In this document: piece by piece, positions 35,796 through 46,665 of the stretch
Layout of the letters: each line of letters begins with the position of its first letter
Numbering within the stretch: the stretch's first letter is position 1
NCBI GenBank assembly: GCA_963920575.1
Contig: OY986973.1
Location: forward strand, 7,823,601 to 7,887,600
Reading direction: 5' to 3'
DNA: 64,000 nucleotides
Source: Narthecium ossifragum
Taxonomy: Eukaryota > Streptophyta > Magnoliopsida > Dioscoreales > Nartheciaceae
The notes under the pieces: generated by a model
Seen by the model: only the letters and a program-made list of their open reading frames with translations
Databases searched by the model: none
What the model was told of the DNA's origin: nothing
Position numbers and translations under genes: made by a program

Positions 35796-36079
35796 ACTGC
35801 TGACATTAATGCTAACATGTCTGAGTTTAAAAATGAAATGGCTTTGATGAAAAATGATATTAATTCTCATGCCCAATCCATATCCAAAATAAAGACACAA
35901 TTAGGGCAACTGGCTAACATGGTAGCCAAGAGAGAGGAAGGCCACTTGCCTAGTGAACCTGTGACTAATCCTAGGGTCCCGCACCACATTGATAACCACA
36001 ACCTAGAAAGTGCTAAAGCTATAGTGACCCTTAGAAGTGGCAAAACGATAGATAATAAAGTAGACGAACCAGCCGGTCT

Positions 36080-36150
36080 GATCGATTGATCCGACGATCC
36101 GACGATCAATCGGTCGCCCGACGATCGATCGGGCAAGAAGATGATCGATC
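36080..36150. repeat. GATCGATC-type insert within the gag-protease frame
   Basis: About 70 bp of gatcgattgatccgacgatc-like sequence between gag C-terminal and protease coding segments. It has two perfect GATCGATC copies and several variants. Confidence 0.8.
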
Positions 36151-37405
36151 ATCCACCCCGTGATTACTCCAATATACCACTTAATTATGATCTATCTGAT
36201 TTTAGGGAGACTGATCCTGCTAAATATGTGCCTAAAGTACCTTTTCCTTATGCACCTATGGATCCTTCATCCAGACCCAATAAGAAATCATATGTAGAGG
36301 AAATCACGGAGATATTCAAGCAAGTAAACATCAACATACCACTTTTAGAGGCCATCTGACAATTCCCTTCTTATGCAAAATTTCTAAAAGACCTTTGTAC
36401 CCAAAAACGCAAATCCAAATCTGAGGACTCTAAGAAAATATTTTTGACTGAACATGTAAGTTCGATCGTGAAGTATGACATTCCACCAAAACATAAGGAT
36501 CCAGGCACCCCAACTATTTCCTGTTGTATAGGAGACTATCGTATTGATGGAGCTCAACTTGATCTTGGTGCTAGTGTTAATTTACTGCCATACTCCTTAT
36601 ATCAAAATTTGGCATGAATGATTTGAAACCTATGACAGTAACCCTTCAGTTCGTTGATAGATCCATCAATACACCGCGAAGTATCTTGGAGGATGTGCTG
36701 GATAAGGTTGATAACTTCTTCTTTCCGGTTGACTTCATTCTCTTGGACATGGAGCCTGACGTTCTTTGCAAGAAATCTGTGCCTATAGTCTTAGGTCGAC
36801 CTTTTCTAGCAACTGCCAATGGTTATATTAATTATCGTACAGGTGTTATGGATGTCTTTCTTGGTAAGATGAAGAAACGTTTGAATATATTTAAGGACGC
36901 ATGTGTGCCTGAAAATAATGGCTGCTTTGTTGTTGATGTTATCAATGCATATATTCCTGATTCATCCTTATTTGACATTGACATAGAGACTGGACAATTT
37001 TGTGCTGATTATACTAAAACACACTTATACACAGAGATGTCAATACCTTCTAATGTTGAACCACCACCTCCTCCTTTACCTATATCTGCACCATCGTTCA
37101 TGCCTACAACATCTATTTTGAAATTAAAAGCTTCTACCCCTTCCCTTACGATTCATCGCAATGATAATTCCATTACTATGGGGGACACATATCGTAGACC
37201 TGATTGTAAGATGAAATATGACGATGGTTTGTCTTTTTTAGCCGGTGTGGTTTCTAATACACTTGTTGGGAGGAAAGTATTAATAGGTCTACATCATCAA
37301 ATACTTGACTTACTGCGGGGCGGGGTATGGTTTAAATCATTATGTGGAGGAAATTATCCTTATGAGTGTGATCGAGTCCGTCAATCTGACTTATCCATGC
37401 TATAA

Positions 37406-37909
37406 CTGACCTTTTCGAGAAGTCTGCTGAGAGACTTTAATTCCCGCGCTTGCTGGGAGGCAACCCAAATTTTTAGGAGTTCTTTTTAATTTTTAATTTT
37501 TAGGATATTTCCTTATTTTTAGGAGTTTTTCTTAATTTTTTTAGAATTTTTCTCCATTTCTTTCACCCTTTTTCTGATTTTCCCTGAATTTCCGCCACGT
37601 TTCTTTTGGTTTTTTTCTCTCTCCTCCTGATCGGCTCACCTGCGAGCCGGGACATCATCATCCCGGCTCCGTTGTAGCTTAAGCGGCTCGTCCACCACTC
37701 ATCGCTCATCGCCACCCCTCCGGTCACCCCTACCCCTCCAAATCACCACCACACACATTCGCCAACCTTCCCCCTATCCTCCCATGACCTTCTTCACCAT
37801 CATCTCCACCTTTTCCGACGCCGGTGAGCCCCTCCGCCTTCCCAACTTGCCTCGATCTCCCCATCTACGGCTCCCACACTGCCCTAAACCACCTCTAGCG
37901 GCTTCCTTA
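37406..37909 (+). other. Post-coding spacer of the second Athila
   Basis: Contains the conserved cttgctgggaggcaaccc segment at 37448-37467, a T-rich stretch with repeated tttttaggagttttt, and a C-rich part. No gene seen. Confidence 0.6.
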
Positions 37910-38854
37910 GACCATTCCCAACAGCTTCCCTATCCCTATCCCTACTTAAATGTGATTTTGTGCCATTCTTTAATATAGTGAATCACTTTTTGACTTGTTC
38001 AATCAACATATTCCCTACATTGATCCTCTATATCAATTAGACAACCACATGAGGCCACCGGCGGTGGTAAATACAAAGTTGTCAATGTCCAGCAACTATG
38101 CCATAGGGTCGATGGAGGATACCGATGACGGTGATGGAGGAGAGGGTGGAGGGAGGAGAGGAGACCGGCGACGGCGAAGAATGAGGATATTGCTCTCCTC
38201 GGTGAAGTCGGCGGCGAGTATTGGAGCGAAAAGACCCACTTCTTTAATAATACCAAGACCCCTCTTCCTCTCCCTCTTTCACTGTAGTGAACCCATCGCC
38301 GTCGCCCTTCTCGCCGGTCACGATTTAATAATCACATGGTAACTAGTTTTTTAATAATACCAAAACACAGCTCTTCCTCTCTCTCTTCCATGGTGGCGAG
38401 TAATGAGAGTGATGGAGGCTGCGGCTTGGGAGGTTGGTGAGGCGGGAGGGTGGGAGGTGAAGGAGTTGGGATCTTGAGTACTCGAGAGAAATAGTTGTGG
38501 TGTGGTAGCCGGCAATGTCGCCGGAAGTAATGGACTTGCCAGAGTTGATGGACGCCAGTGAGGTGCGGTAGCTGATCGACTAGATGAAACGAGGAAGGAG
38601 ACTTAGATAGAAAGGGGAGGAGAAAGAACGAACGTCGTTTAAGCTGATATGGTTGAGGAGAGAGAACATAAAAAGTATTATTTAAAGATATAGGGAACGC
38701 TTTCTGATTCTCTAAATATAGGGAACGTAGTTGGTTTTAGGGAATGTGACAGTGAATGACTATAAAGATAGAGAATCTGTTGAATAACACATTCTAATCA
38801 TATTCTCTAAATTTAGAGATAGGGAATGGGATAGGGAATCTGTTGAAAATGCTC
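37910..38854. mobile_element. PIF/Harbinger-like non-autonomous element, 945 bp
   Basis: The ends are GACCATTCCCAACAGcTTCCC and, inverted, GAGCATTTTCAACAGATTCCC. A TTA target duplication lies at 37907-37909 and 38855-38857. The subterminal DNA repeats ccctatccctat and its inverse. No transposase frame is present. Confidence 0.75.
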
Positions 38855-38944
38855 TTAGGTTGTCACGATCCTTCCGCCACCATCAAAAATCATCCTTGTA
38901 GCCTCGATCACCGGAATCAAACTCCGGCGAACTATACCTCACAA

Positions 38945-41326
38945 TGTGAGGACCTGTCCCTCTACTCCTGTGGCTCATCGTGGACCGCAAGGGCAATTTG
39001 GTAAATTGCGCCTTGTCGGCTTGTTTCACACCCGCTTGTGCACACACTGACCATGTTTGTGGTATTGTTTGGCTAGAATGGTTAGTGGGACCCGGATCGA
39101 AAGATCCGGACTTGGGCTTAAGTCTTAACCCAAGTCCAGCTTCCTGTGAGAGACGGATCGATCCTTCCTTGCTAGAAGGATCGATCGATCTTTGATAGGA
39201 ACGTGGATCGTCGAGTCGGATCGATCGGTCTCTTGGGACGGATCGATCGGACTCGGAGTTGGATCGATCAGTCTCTTGGTTGGATCGATCGTTCCCATGG
39301 TTGGATCGATCGGTCTCCTTGGCTGGATCGATCGGTCTCTTAGCTGGATCGATCGGTCTCCTTGGACGGATCGATCCTGCTAAGTCGGTTCGTTTGCCTA
39401 TAAAACAAACAGAACCTTCTTCCTCAGATCTCTTTGGAAATCCGAATTCTTGGCTGAGATTTTCTCTGGATTTCGAAGAGTTCGTGGACGATCCAAGGCT
39501 CAGCAGCTGGGATTGAAGCTGCTCTTGCTCCGGTAGGGATTCCTACCTACTGTCTTCGGGTTTTCTGGAAGTTTTTTCCGGCTGTCGATGTTCTTATGCT
39601 TAGAACTCATTGTATACATGTTAGATTGTAGTATTTCCGCCGGTTTTGGATTCATAATGCTTCGTACTACTAGATCCCAGGTTTTGGTGGGATTTGGTGG
39701 AGTTTTCCGACGGTATTTCTCGCCGTCGGCTTATCGGAGAACCCAACCAATCGAAACGTTTGTGAGATGGATCGATCCCTCCTTGTTGGGCATGCTGAAC
39801 CCGAGCATGATCGATCGGCCCCTGGTGAGGGCGATCGATCCAGATGCCTTGGATAGCATGGGATTCCTCTCGTCGCGAGTAGGATCGATCGACCCTTGGA
39901 GGGAGGGATCGATCCTTCTCGGCGCGGCAGGGAAGACGTTCCCTATCGCGAGTCAGATCGATCGTCCTGGGAGGACAGATCGATCGAACTCGACGCGATA
40001 GAGAGAATTTGCTCTCTGCCGTTAGAGGGATCGATCCTTCCCTTGGGAAGGGATCGATCCGACTATGGCAGAGAGAGGAATTTGTCCTGTTTTGCTCGCG
40101 GGGCTTTGCATGTACCGTTTTCTCTACCGTCTTAATACCTGGTACATATATTTAAGCATGTTAGCCCTATAATAGGGCAGTGGTGAACCGGGGGAGTGAT
40201 GACTCCCGGGATGTTTAGAATAAACGAGCGGATAGCCCTACAGCTTTCCTTAGCCTTGCATGCCGGCGTGCGCCGAGGGCTTTATCTGTGTTATTTGCAA
40301 GCTGTTGTTTGCGGGGTTGCTTCCCGGTGCAGGTGTTGTGGTGGACTGCTGGCAGTTGGTGGTGGTACCACTGCAGCAGCTCCTTAGACCTTATTTACCT
40401 GTTCACCACCCCGGACCGGCAGTGTGCCGTGCCCAGACCATGTTTGATATATCATCACATACTGTTGCATGTTTACATGTATTATCCTGCGCATATTCAT
40501 AACATGCATTGTGTTGCGCATTAGTTGCATCTGTGTAGGGTGTTGCCGATCCGGGACTTCGGGTAACCCGGATCTAGCTCTAGTACTGTTGCGGGTAGCT
40601 TGGTCCAGGACTCGATTTGTAGTATTCAGTCGTTTTCGATGATAGGGTTAGTTTGACATGAATACATGTTTGTTCGATGTTTAGAGGTCGTGTCGACTTC
40701 AAGTTGTATCCGAAGTGTAGCCAGAGTCCGGTGTTCCTAACTCTTGGGAGGAGGAGTGCCTGCCCAGCGGTGTCCTGGCCCGCCAAACGGTGTTCTGTGT
40801 CATGTTGAGAGTTGCAGTGTTTTGGGCTTGCGTTCACGGTATTCTGGTAGGGGTTATGGGACCCTTGTATACACCTAGGATAGACTTGGGGGCGACACAG
40901 TTGTGTTCCCTCCCTTGTGAGTGTCGTAGTGTAGTGTCCCTGCTGAGCTTAGTGCTCACTCCTACCCGGGCTGCATTTTGTAGGTGCTGGAGCTAGCTCC
41001 TCTTCGGTCGCCCCTACCAGGGCGATGTTTGGTGACGTGGCGGCGTCTGGCGGTACTTGAGAGGTGGCGATCTTCCAGTCTTTACCTTTTTGTTATACAT
41101 AGTCTCCTATAGGAGTGATAAATGTATAATTTCCCTGTTTGAGGATTGTATATAAATATCCAGTTTCAGTCTTTGAAATTCGCAATATTTGTATAATACA
41201 TGATGGTTGTGATTGTTAGGGTAACCACTACGAATAGAGGGAAATCTCGCCAAAATTTCCGCAGTAGGTTAGGTTCCGCTTCGCATCGCCCGGCCCGGTT
41301 GGGCCTACGCGGGTCGGGGCGCGACA
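38945..41326 (+). repeat. LTR of a Tekay/Del-like Ty3/gypsy family, copy 1
   Basis: Starts TGTGAGGACC and ends GGGGCGCGACA, 2382 bp. Shares blocks with three other LTR copies in the window, including the pieces near gtttcacacccgcttgtgcac and cctacccgggctgcattttg. I found no target duplication and no internal coding region, so it may be a solo LTR or a rearranged remnant. Confidence 0.7.
39158..40075. repeat. Two GATCGATC arrays in LTR copy 1
   Basis: First array, 39158-39385: about ten copies, most of them in a regular 19-27-bp rhythm such as GGATCGATCGGTCTC. Second array, 39768-40075: about nine copies at looser spacing. Confidence 0.9.
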
Positions 41327-42461
41327 CCGTCCCCCTCCAATCCACCCGTTGTCGACCCTAATCCTTTGATCAAACCCCACAGGAGTCGTCACAGAGCCCC
41401 TATGATCATTCCTCCACTATCCCCTACCTCCATTGATGTCTGGATCGCCGACACCCACTTTCGACGATCCTAACCCACGCCGACCATCTCTAATCTCCCA
41501 CCTGAAAGCCTCAATTCCACGATCAGACACCACTGACAAGCTCCTTAGGCTTCTATGATTCTCCCTCTGCCATCCCCGTCCTCCGGCGATGGTGTTTCAC
41601 CGTCGATCCATCACCAACGAGCTCTCAGCCGTCCGATTGCTGCATAGCGTGATCCAGGTGCTTCAAAGCTCTAATTTTCGATCGGACGGTACAGATCTTC
41701 AATCAAGGACATAACTAGCATGTTCAAGCCATCCATATCATCCAGAGTATTCATGGGTGTTCAATTCTTTCGATCTCCGCCAAATTCGATATCCGATCTC
41801 GCTACGGGCGGTCAACTGTAGATGGGACGGACATTTAAACAGATGCTGAATAGTTTGGTGCTCTGAATGGATGCTTTGTTGTGCTGCTATTATGTGTTCT
41901 TAATTCATGCGTGCCTATATCTATGTTTTATTTTGTGGGATGAATGATTATACAAAGGAAACTCTATCAAAGTAGTGAATGAAAATATGTACGTGGCCAA
42001 GTTCATATTCTTGAATGGTTGAAGGGTTTCAATATAATTGATACTTTAAAGCATGTGGAATCCTATTCGCACACTTGGATTGTTGGAGTTGTTCTTAATT
42101 GTGGTTAAATATGTTGAAGTGTTGAAAAGGTGTTTGGCATGCATTGATTTGCTATTGTTTTATCTTACTATGGATAGAAGAATAAATTCCTGGATATGAT
42201 TTCTATTTTATGCATTAGAGTTGATGAGTATTATGATTGATTTCTAATGATATATTCAAGGGTTGAATAGATGTTTATGGGTGTTATCCCTGAAAACCCT
42301 TATGAGACTATAACTCCTCCACTGGGGTAATTCAGGGGTTTAAAGGCTTGTTGCATATGTTAAGTGTAATCGTGAGACCTACGAAAGTGGCTAGTTAGAT
42401 TTATTACTTTCTTTCTATATTTTCTTTGCTTGAGGACTAGCAAAGTGTAAGTTGAGGGGTG
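41327..42461 (+). other. 3' region and polypurine tract of the second Athila
   Basis: The last 210 bp align with the same region of the first Athila. The polypurine tract is aagttgaggggtg at 42449-42461. No gene seen. Confidence 0.75.
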
Positions 42462-43240
42462 TGATAAGTCACAGATTATGCATGATTAAACCCCTTAAAT
42501 TACCTTTGTTAGGGCTAGAGTAGTTGTATTTAATATCTTATTATTTGATTTTAGGTTTAATTATAATTTGAGAAGAAATACAAGAAATTTGGCCAAAAAT
42601 CATTAAATTCTGCAAAAATACTGCTTCGTCGACTGTTTGAAAATAAATCACCAGACTTCATACAAAAATCAAAAAATCCTAAAATTCTAGGAGATAATAG
42701 AAGACTTCAAGACCTACAACTTTCACGTTGAAGAATTTGTGAGATTCCCTATATATTGGCACCAGTTTTGAAGCAAAGTCAGATCTATGAAAGTTGAAAT
42801 TTGAGAAAAACTGAAATTAATTAATGGCATGGCAATTAATTACCCAGTCAAGCTGATTTGGCCGATCGATCGGTTTTGATTCAGATCGGTCGCTCGGGTG
42901 ACATCATCAATACAGAATTTAGGGAAATTAGAGTTTAAAGTCAATTATGACTCCTAATTCCGGAATGAAGGGTCTTTGCTATATAAAGGGGTTATTCCAG
43001 CCGAAAATCATCTTTTGGGCCACTTTTGGAGAAGAAGGCTAGGGTTTCGAAAACGGCGATCTTTCCGCGAGGATTGACGGCTTTTGATTTTCTTTAGTTT
43101 GATTTTTGTAAACTTCTTCTCAACATGATCTCATAAATATAGTTTTAATGATTAGAGATTTGAGGGAGCAGAGCTCCTTTGAAGTATTTTCAGTCTTACA
43201 TGATTTCTGTGATTGATTGTAGAGATTTATGAGATGGTTT
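42462..43240 (+). repeat. 3' LTR of the second Athila, probably truncated
   Basis: Starts TGATAAGTCAC after the polypurine tract. It carries one GATCGATC copy (about 42864) and a degenerate one. The right edge is uncertain because another element begins near 43240. Confidence 0.6.
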
Positions 43241-43249
43241 TCATGTGAT

Positions 43250-43774
43250 TTATGGTTTGCTAGTGAGATAGGCTAGGGGAGTAGTAGTTTCTGCTAGAAC
43301 ATGGGTGACTTCCGGAATCACCCTGTTGGCTTGGAGTTGAGTCCTGTCAGTCATGAAGAGCCCCATCTCTGAGATGGTTTGCCAGACTTGTTCCAAGGAC
43401 TGCTTTTGGGACCCTATAACCTTTTCGATTTCTCCCGTGACCTCTTGTACACATTGAGCCACCAACTCTCGGGCGTCCGATTGGGTTGCTTGAACTTTGT
43501 CTCCCATGGTTGTCGTGAGGTTGTCGACTACCCAATTTGAACGCTCCTTAATTATATCCCCTACTGCATCTATGGCCTTCTTCAACTCAGCGGGGGTTTC
43601 TGGGCTCTTATTTTGCCTAGGATCATCGCTGCGTTCGTCAGCTGTCGAGGACGAACCTTGCGGGTTTTGATCAAGTTGTTGATTGTCTGGGTCATATCGA
43701 TCCTGTGGGTTGATAGTGGACTTAAGTGTCATTTTTGGGCTCCCATTATGGTCGTCAAAAAACATGTTGCTCAA
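43250..43774 (-). CDS. N-terminal gag-like ORF of LTR copy 2's element (174 aa, truncated)
   Basis: This minus-strand frame lies directly downstream of LTR copy 2 on that strand, at the place where gag starts. The N-terminus is Asp/Asn/Ser/Gln-rich. The middle looks helical and charged (ELKKAIDAVGDIIKERSNW; VTGEIEKVIGSQKQSLEQV), compatible with a coiled coil. No Retrotrans_gag core or zinc knuckle is present before the end at 43250, where the second Athila LTR begins, so the frame is cut short. It is probably the leader or gag start of a Ty3/gypsy element. I do not recognise it with certainty. Confidence 0.4.
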   Translation of the reverse strand: MSNMFFDDHNGSPKMTLKSTINPQDRYDPDNQQLDQNPQGSSSTADERSDDPRQNKSPETPAELKKAIDAVGDIIKERSNWVVDNLTTTMGDKVQATQSDARELVAQCVQEVTGEIEKVIGSQKQSLEQVWQTISEMGLFMTDRTQLQANRVIPEVTHVLAETTTPLAYLTSKP

Positions 43775-43815
43775 AAATTATACCCGAGATGGATACGTAG
43801 TCGCCATGCACGTGA

Positions 43816-46348
43816 TGTCACACCCCGACCCAGAAAACCCATCCGAGTCGAGGCGTGAGGGGGAACCTACACTATTCATCTCCAAGTGGCGCGATACAAA
43901 GCGGAATTAGAGAGAAACTTAAACAATTTACAATCCAGAGGTAAACAGGTATTCAATTCATATAACATCAGTTGTACTGTTACAAGATCTTCCAATGAAA
44001 GAATAATAATACAGTAATCCCAGAATTTCTCAAATATGTACATGATTTACAAAATCCATCAAAAGTACAACCAACGATCCTCCAGCAACCTCAAGCACCT
44101 CTGGATGTAGTCGCGCCGCCAAAAGCTGACCTCGCCTGCTCTACTGAAGAAGAACTGGCGCCTGCACCTGCAAACGCAGCCCGGGTAGGAGTGAGCGGTA
44201 AGCTCAGTAGGGTTCTACGCTACGGCACACTGAAGGGAGGAAAACAACAATAGTGTTGTCTTCCAGCCTAAGTCTAACGGATGACACGGGTCCCATAACC
44301 CAGTTGATGTCCCAAGGGCTCTTGTCATGAAACCTCTCTGCTGAACAAGTTACCAGGAGGCCAAGAAACAGTAACATGCAAGATTACCCTTCCCAAGCTG
44401 GAATACCAAGCCTTGGGGAACCACGTCGGGAACGCATCAACATCCATCCTTAGCACTTGGCTTTGGAAGACAACACGACCTCTAAACCTCAAACACTGAT
44501 CAGAGTCGACTATCGCAAATTCTCAACACAAGAGATCTGATTAAACAATCACCCTAATCCTGACTACCCAGCCGCGGTCCTAATGGCTAGATCCGAGCTA
44601 CCCGAGAGCCTCGGATCGGCGATCAACCCATCGCCCGCCTAACCTCATATGCCTCTAATGCAATCAAGATGCGTGCAATGCTCAGGAACAGATAACAATA
44701 TATAAGCATGCAACAAGATGTCATTAATCATATAGGGCTAGGCATAGCTTACGGCTAACCAAAGGGTGAACATAGCAAAGCCCTCAAATACAAAATAAAC
44801 TATGCTAACCAACAAACATCTGAGCAAAGCAAGAATACAGATATACAATAGTCTTCATTGCTCTCTTGCACCTGACAGACTAAGGTTCCACAGTTACCCA
44901 CAGGTAACTGGCCACATTTATACAATAGCCCTCGGCACTCGCCGGCAAGAGGCTAAGGTTCCACAATTCCTCATTAACTAGCACTCATAGCTAGCTAATG
45001 GTTAAGCAATCCAATAAAGCATTTAACTACTATCAAACATGTATTAAATACAATCAAAACCCTAGATTTGTCCAAAAAGGGAAATACTCGATTCGATCCT
45101 CAAACCCGATAAAAATCCTTTGAAAACCTCATCAAATCCACATACATGTTTCCCAACATGTTTAGATACTAAACACCAATCAAAACCATCCAAGAAAAGG
45201 CAGAAAACCATGTTTAAGGGCCCACGGACGATGTCACGGTCGATCCAAGGATCGACCGTGAGGCCACGGACGATGCCACGGTCGATCCGCCGATCGACCG
45301 TGAGACCAAAGCAAGGAAAACCAAGGGTGACGGTCGATCCACCCATCGACCCTGAGACGCCCAAAACCAAACAGCGCCTGACGGTCGATCCGACGGTCGA
45401 CCGTCAGGCCCAGGAAGAGTAAAATGATACTTGACGGTCGATGCACCGATCGACCGTCGCGTCCCGAAGGAGCGTATCAACGCTTGACGGTCGATGCACC
45501 GATCGACCGTCGAGCCTCTGGCACAGTTCCTCAGAACAATGCCGGAAATCCAATTTCTTGGATTTCAAGGATCAAATCAAGATGGAAAATGATGAAACTT
45601 TGCAAGCATGCTTAAAAGATGAAGGGGAATCCAATGGTGCGAAGAAACCACATTTTTGACAGTTAAAACTCCAATTTAGGTTAAAACGGTCGAAAACCGA
45701 TAAACGGCGATAATACAAGATTCAGCCGATAAAACCGAAATCGCGAGTTAGGATTACTTGAAATCATTCACATTACTTGTACAAGGAGTTACAAAGCACT
45801 CTAACATGTATTCCTACAGCAAAAGCACATAAAACCTATCCTAGGGGAACCCGATCCAAGGATCGAGGTAGAAACACCTACTTGAAGAGATAGGGTAGCT
45901 CCTCCACGCATCCCCCAACTTCGATCGCAGGAAGTCGCTCCTCGAAAGCCACGTCTCCGATGCCCTAGCACCCAGCCGCAGGAGAGAGAGAGAGAAGAGA
46001 GAACGCAGGAGAAGGAGAAAAGAAAAGAAAGAGAAAGAGAAAGAAGAAGGCTTAAATAGAAAGCTGGAATCCATCACAGCCGTCCGATTCGATCTCTCCC
46101 GATCGAGCTCCGATCTTCCTATCGGACGCGCCCTAAAAGTTCTAATCAAACACATACATCAATCAAAGGCCATGTGTGCAACGCGGGTGTGAAACTGACC
46201 ACCAGGGAGCATATTTATCAAAATGCCACTGGGGTCAAAAACAGCGATGCGATCAACCGATCACATCCCAAGGCCAACCAAGCCAAACCACAAACCCAGG
46301 CCCTCGACCTAACGCGGTCGGACCAGGTTGGAGGTACGAGTCCTCACA
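43816..46348 (-). repeat. LTR copy 2 of the Tekay/Del-like family
   Basis: On the minus strand it starts TGTGAGGACTCG at 46348 and ends GGGGTGTGACA at 43816, 2533 bp. Beyond it a tggcgactacg segment resembles the TGGCGACT-type primer site of some plant gypsy elements, which suggests this is a 5' LTR. Confidence 0.7.
45235..45511. repeat. Array of six GGTCGATC...GATCGACC hairpins
   Basis: Palindromes at 45235-45260, 45277-45302, 45329-45353, 45379-45406, 45433-45458 and 45486-45511. All have arms ACGGTCGAT/ATCGACCGT or close to it, with short variable centres. Confidence 0.9.
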
Positions 46349-46479
46349 CGTGAGGTGTGCCAACCGTAACGCAGGGCTATCAGAAGGGTGTGCGGATTCA
46401 TCCCTGCCTCAATTAAGAGGACTTTTGGGGAAAACTTAAGTCTAAACGAGGATGGATTTTTATAGTTTTTTTTATGATT

Positions 46480-46665
46480 AGATTAATCTGGGATCTACTA
46501 TGTTGTTCCTAAGGAGAGTTATACTACTTCTAAAGTTGATACTACTCCTAAAAGTAATTGAAACTACTCCTAAGGATGAAGATGCTACTCCTAAAAGAAT
46601 TATGCTACTCCTAAAGAGGTTATGCTACTCTTAGAGTGATTAGACTACTCCTAGAGTTAAAGAAA
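46480..46665. repeat. Minisatellite, unit about 20-24 bp
   Basis: Imperfect tandem copies of a ctactcctaaag-based unit, roughly eight or nine in number. Confidence 0.8.

Larger units (their letters stand above)
31520..37405 (+). pseudogene. Gag-protease frame of the second Athila, no polymerase
   Basis: The gag core (31533-32051) closely parallels the first element (PHFHGLSNEYPYEHIHDF, KAKHWHQCLPPRSITTW). The zinc knuckle near 32210 reads CALWSSLTHHITNC, so the second metal-binding Cys is Trp. Gag resumes at 35796 beyond an inserted LTR element (KTQLGQLANMVAKREEG). The protease box LDLGASVN lies near 36565, and the protease C-terminal part and a tail run 36614-37405. Breaks: stops at 32049, 32397, 36087 and 36357, and a one-base shift near 36605. 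The final frame ends at TAA before the conserved post-pol segment. The missing polymerase looks like an ancestral deletion rather than recent damage, because the flanking segments are in their usual order. Confidence 0.8.
31520..43240 (+). mobile_element. Second, non-autonomous Athila-type element, decayed and multiply invaded
   Basis: The 5' LTR is missing, cut off at the CACTA end. Gag and protease are recognisable (31520-37405), and then comes the post-pol segment cgcttgctgggaggcaaccc with no RT, RNase H or integrase between. The 3' region (41327-42461) and polypurine tract match the first Athila. A diverged 3' LTR starts at 42462. Insertions at 32516-35795, 37910-38854 and 38945-41326 split it. 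Confidence 0.8.
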
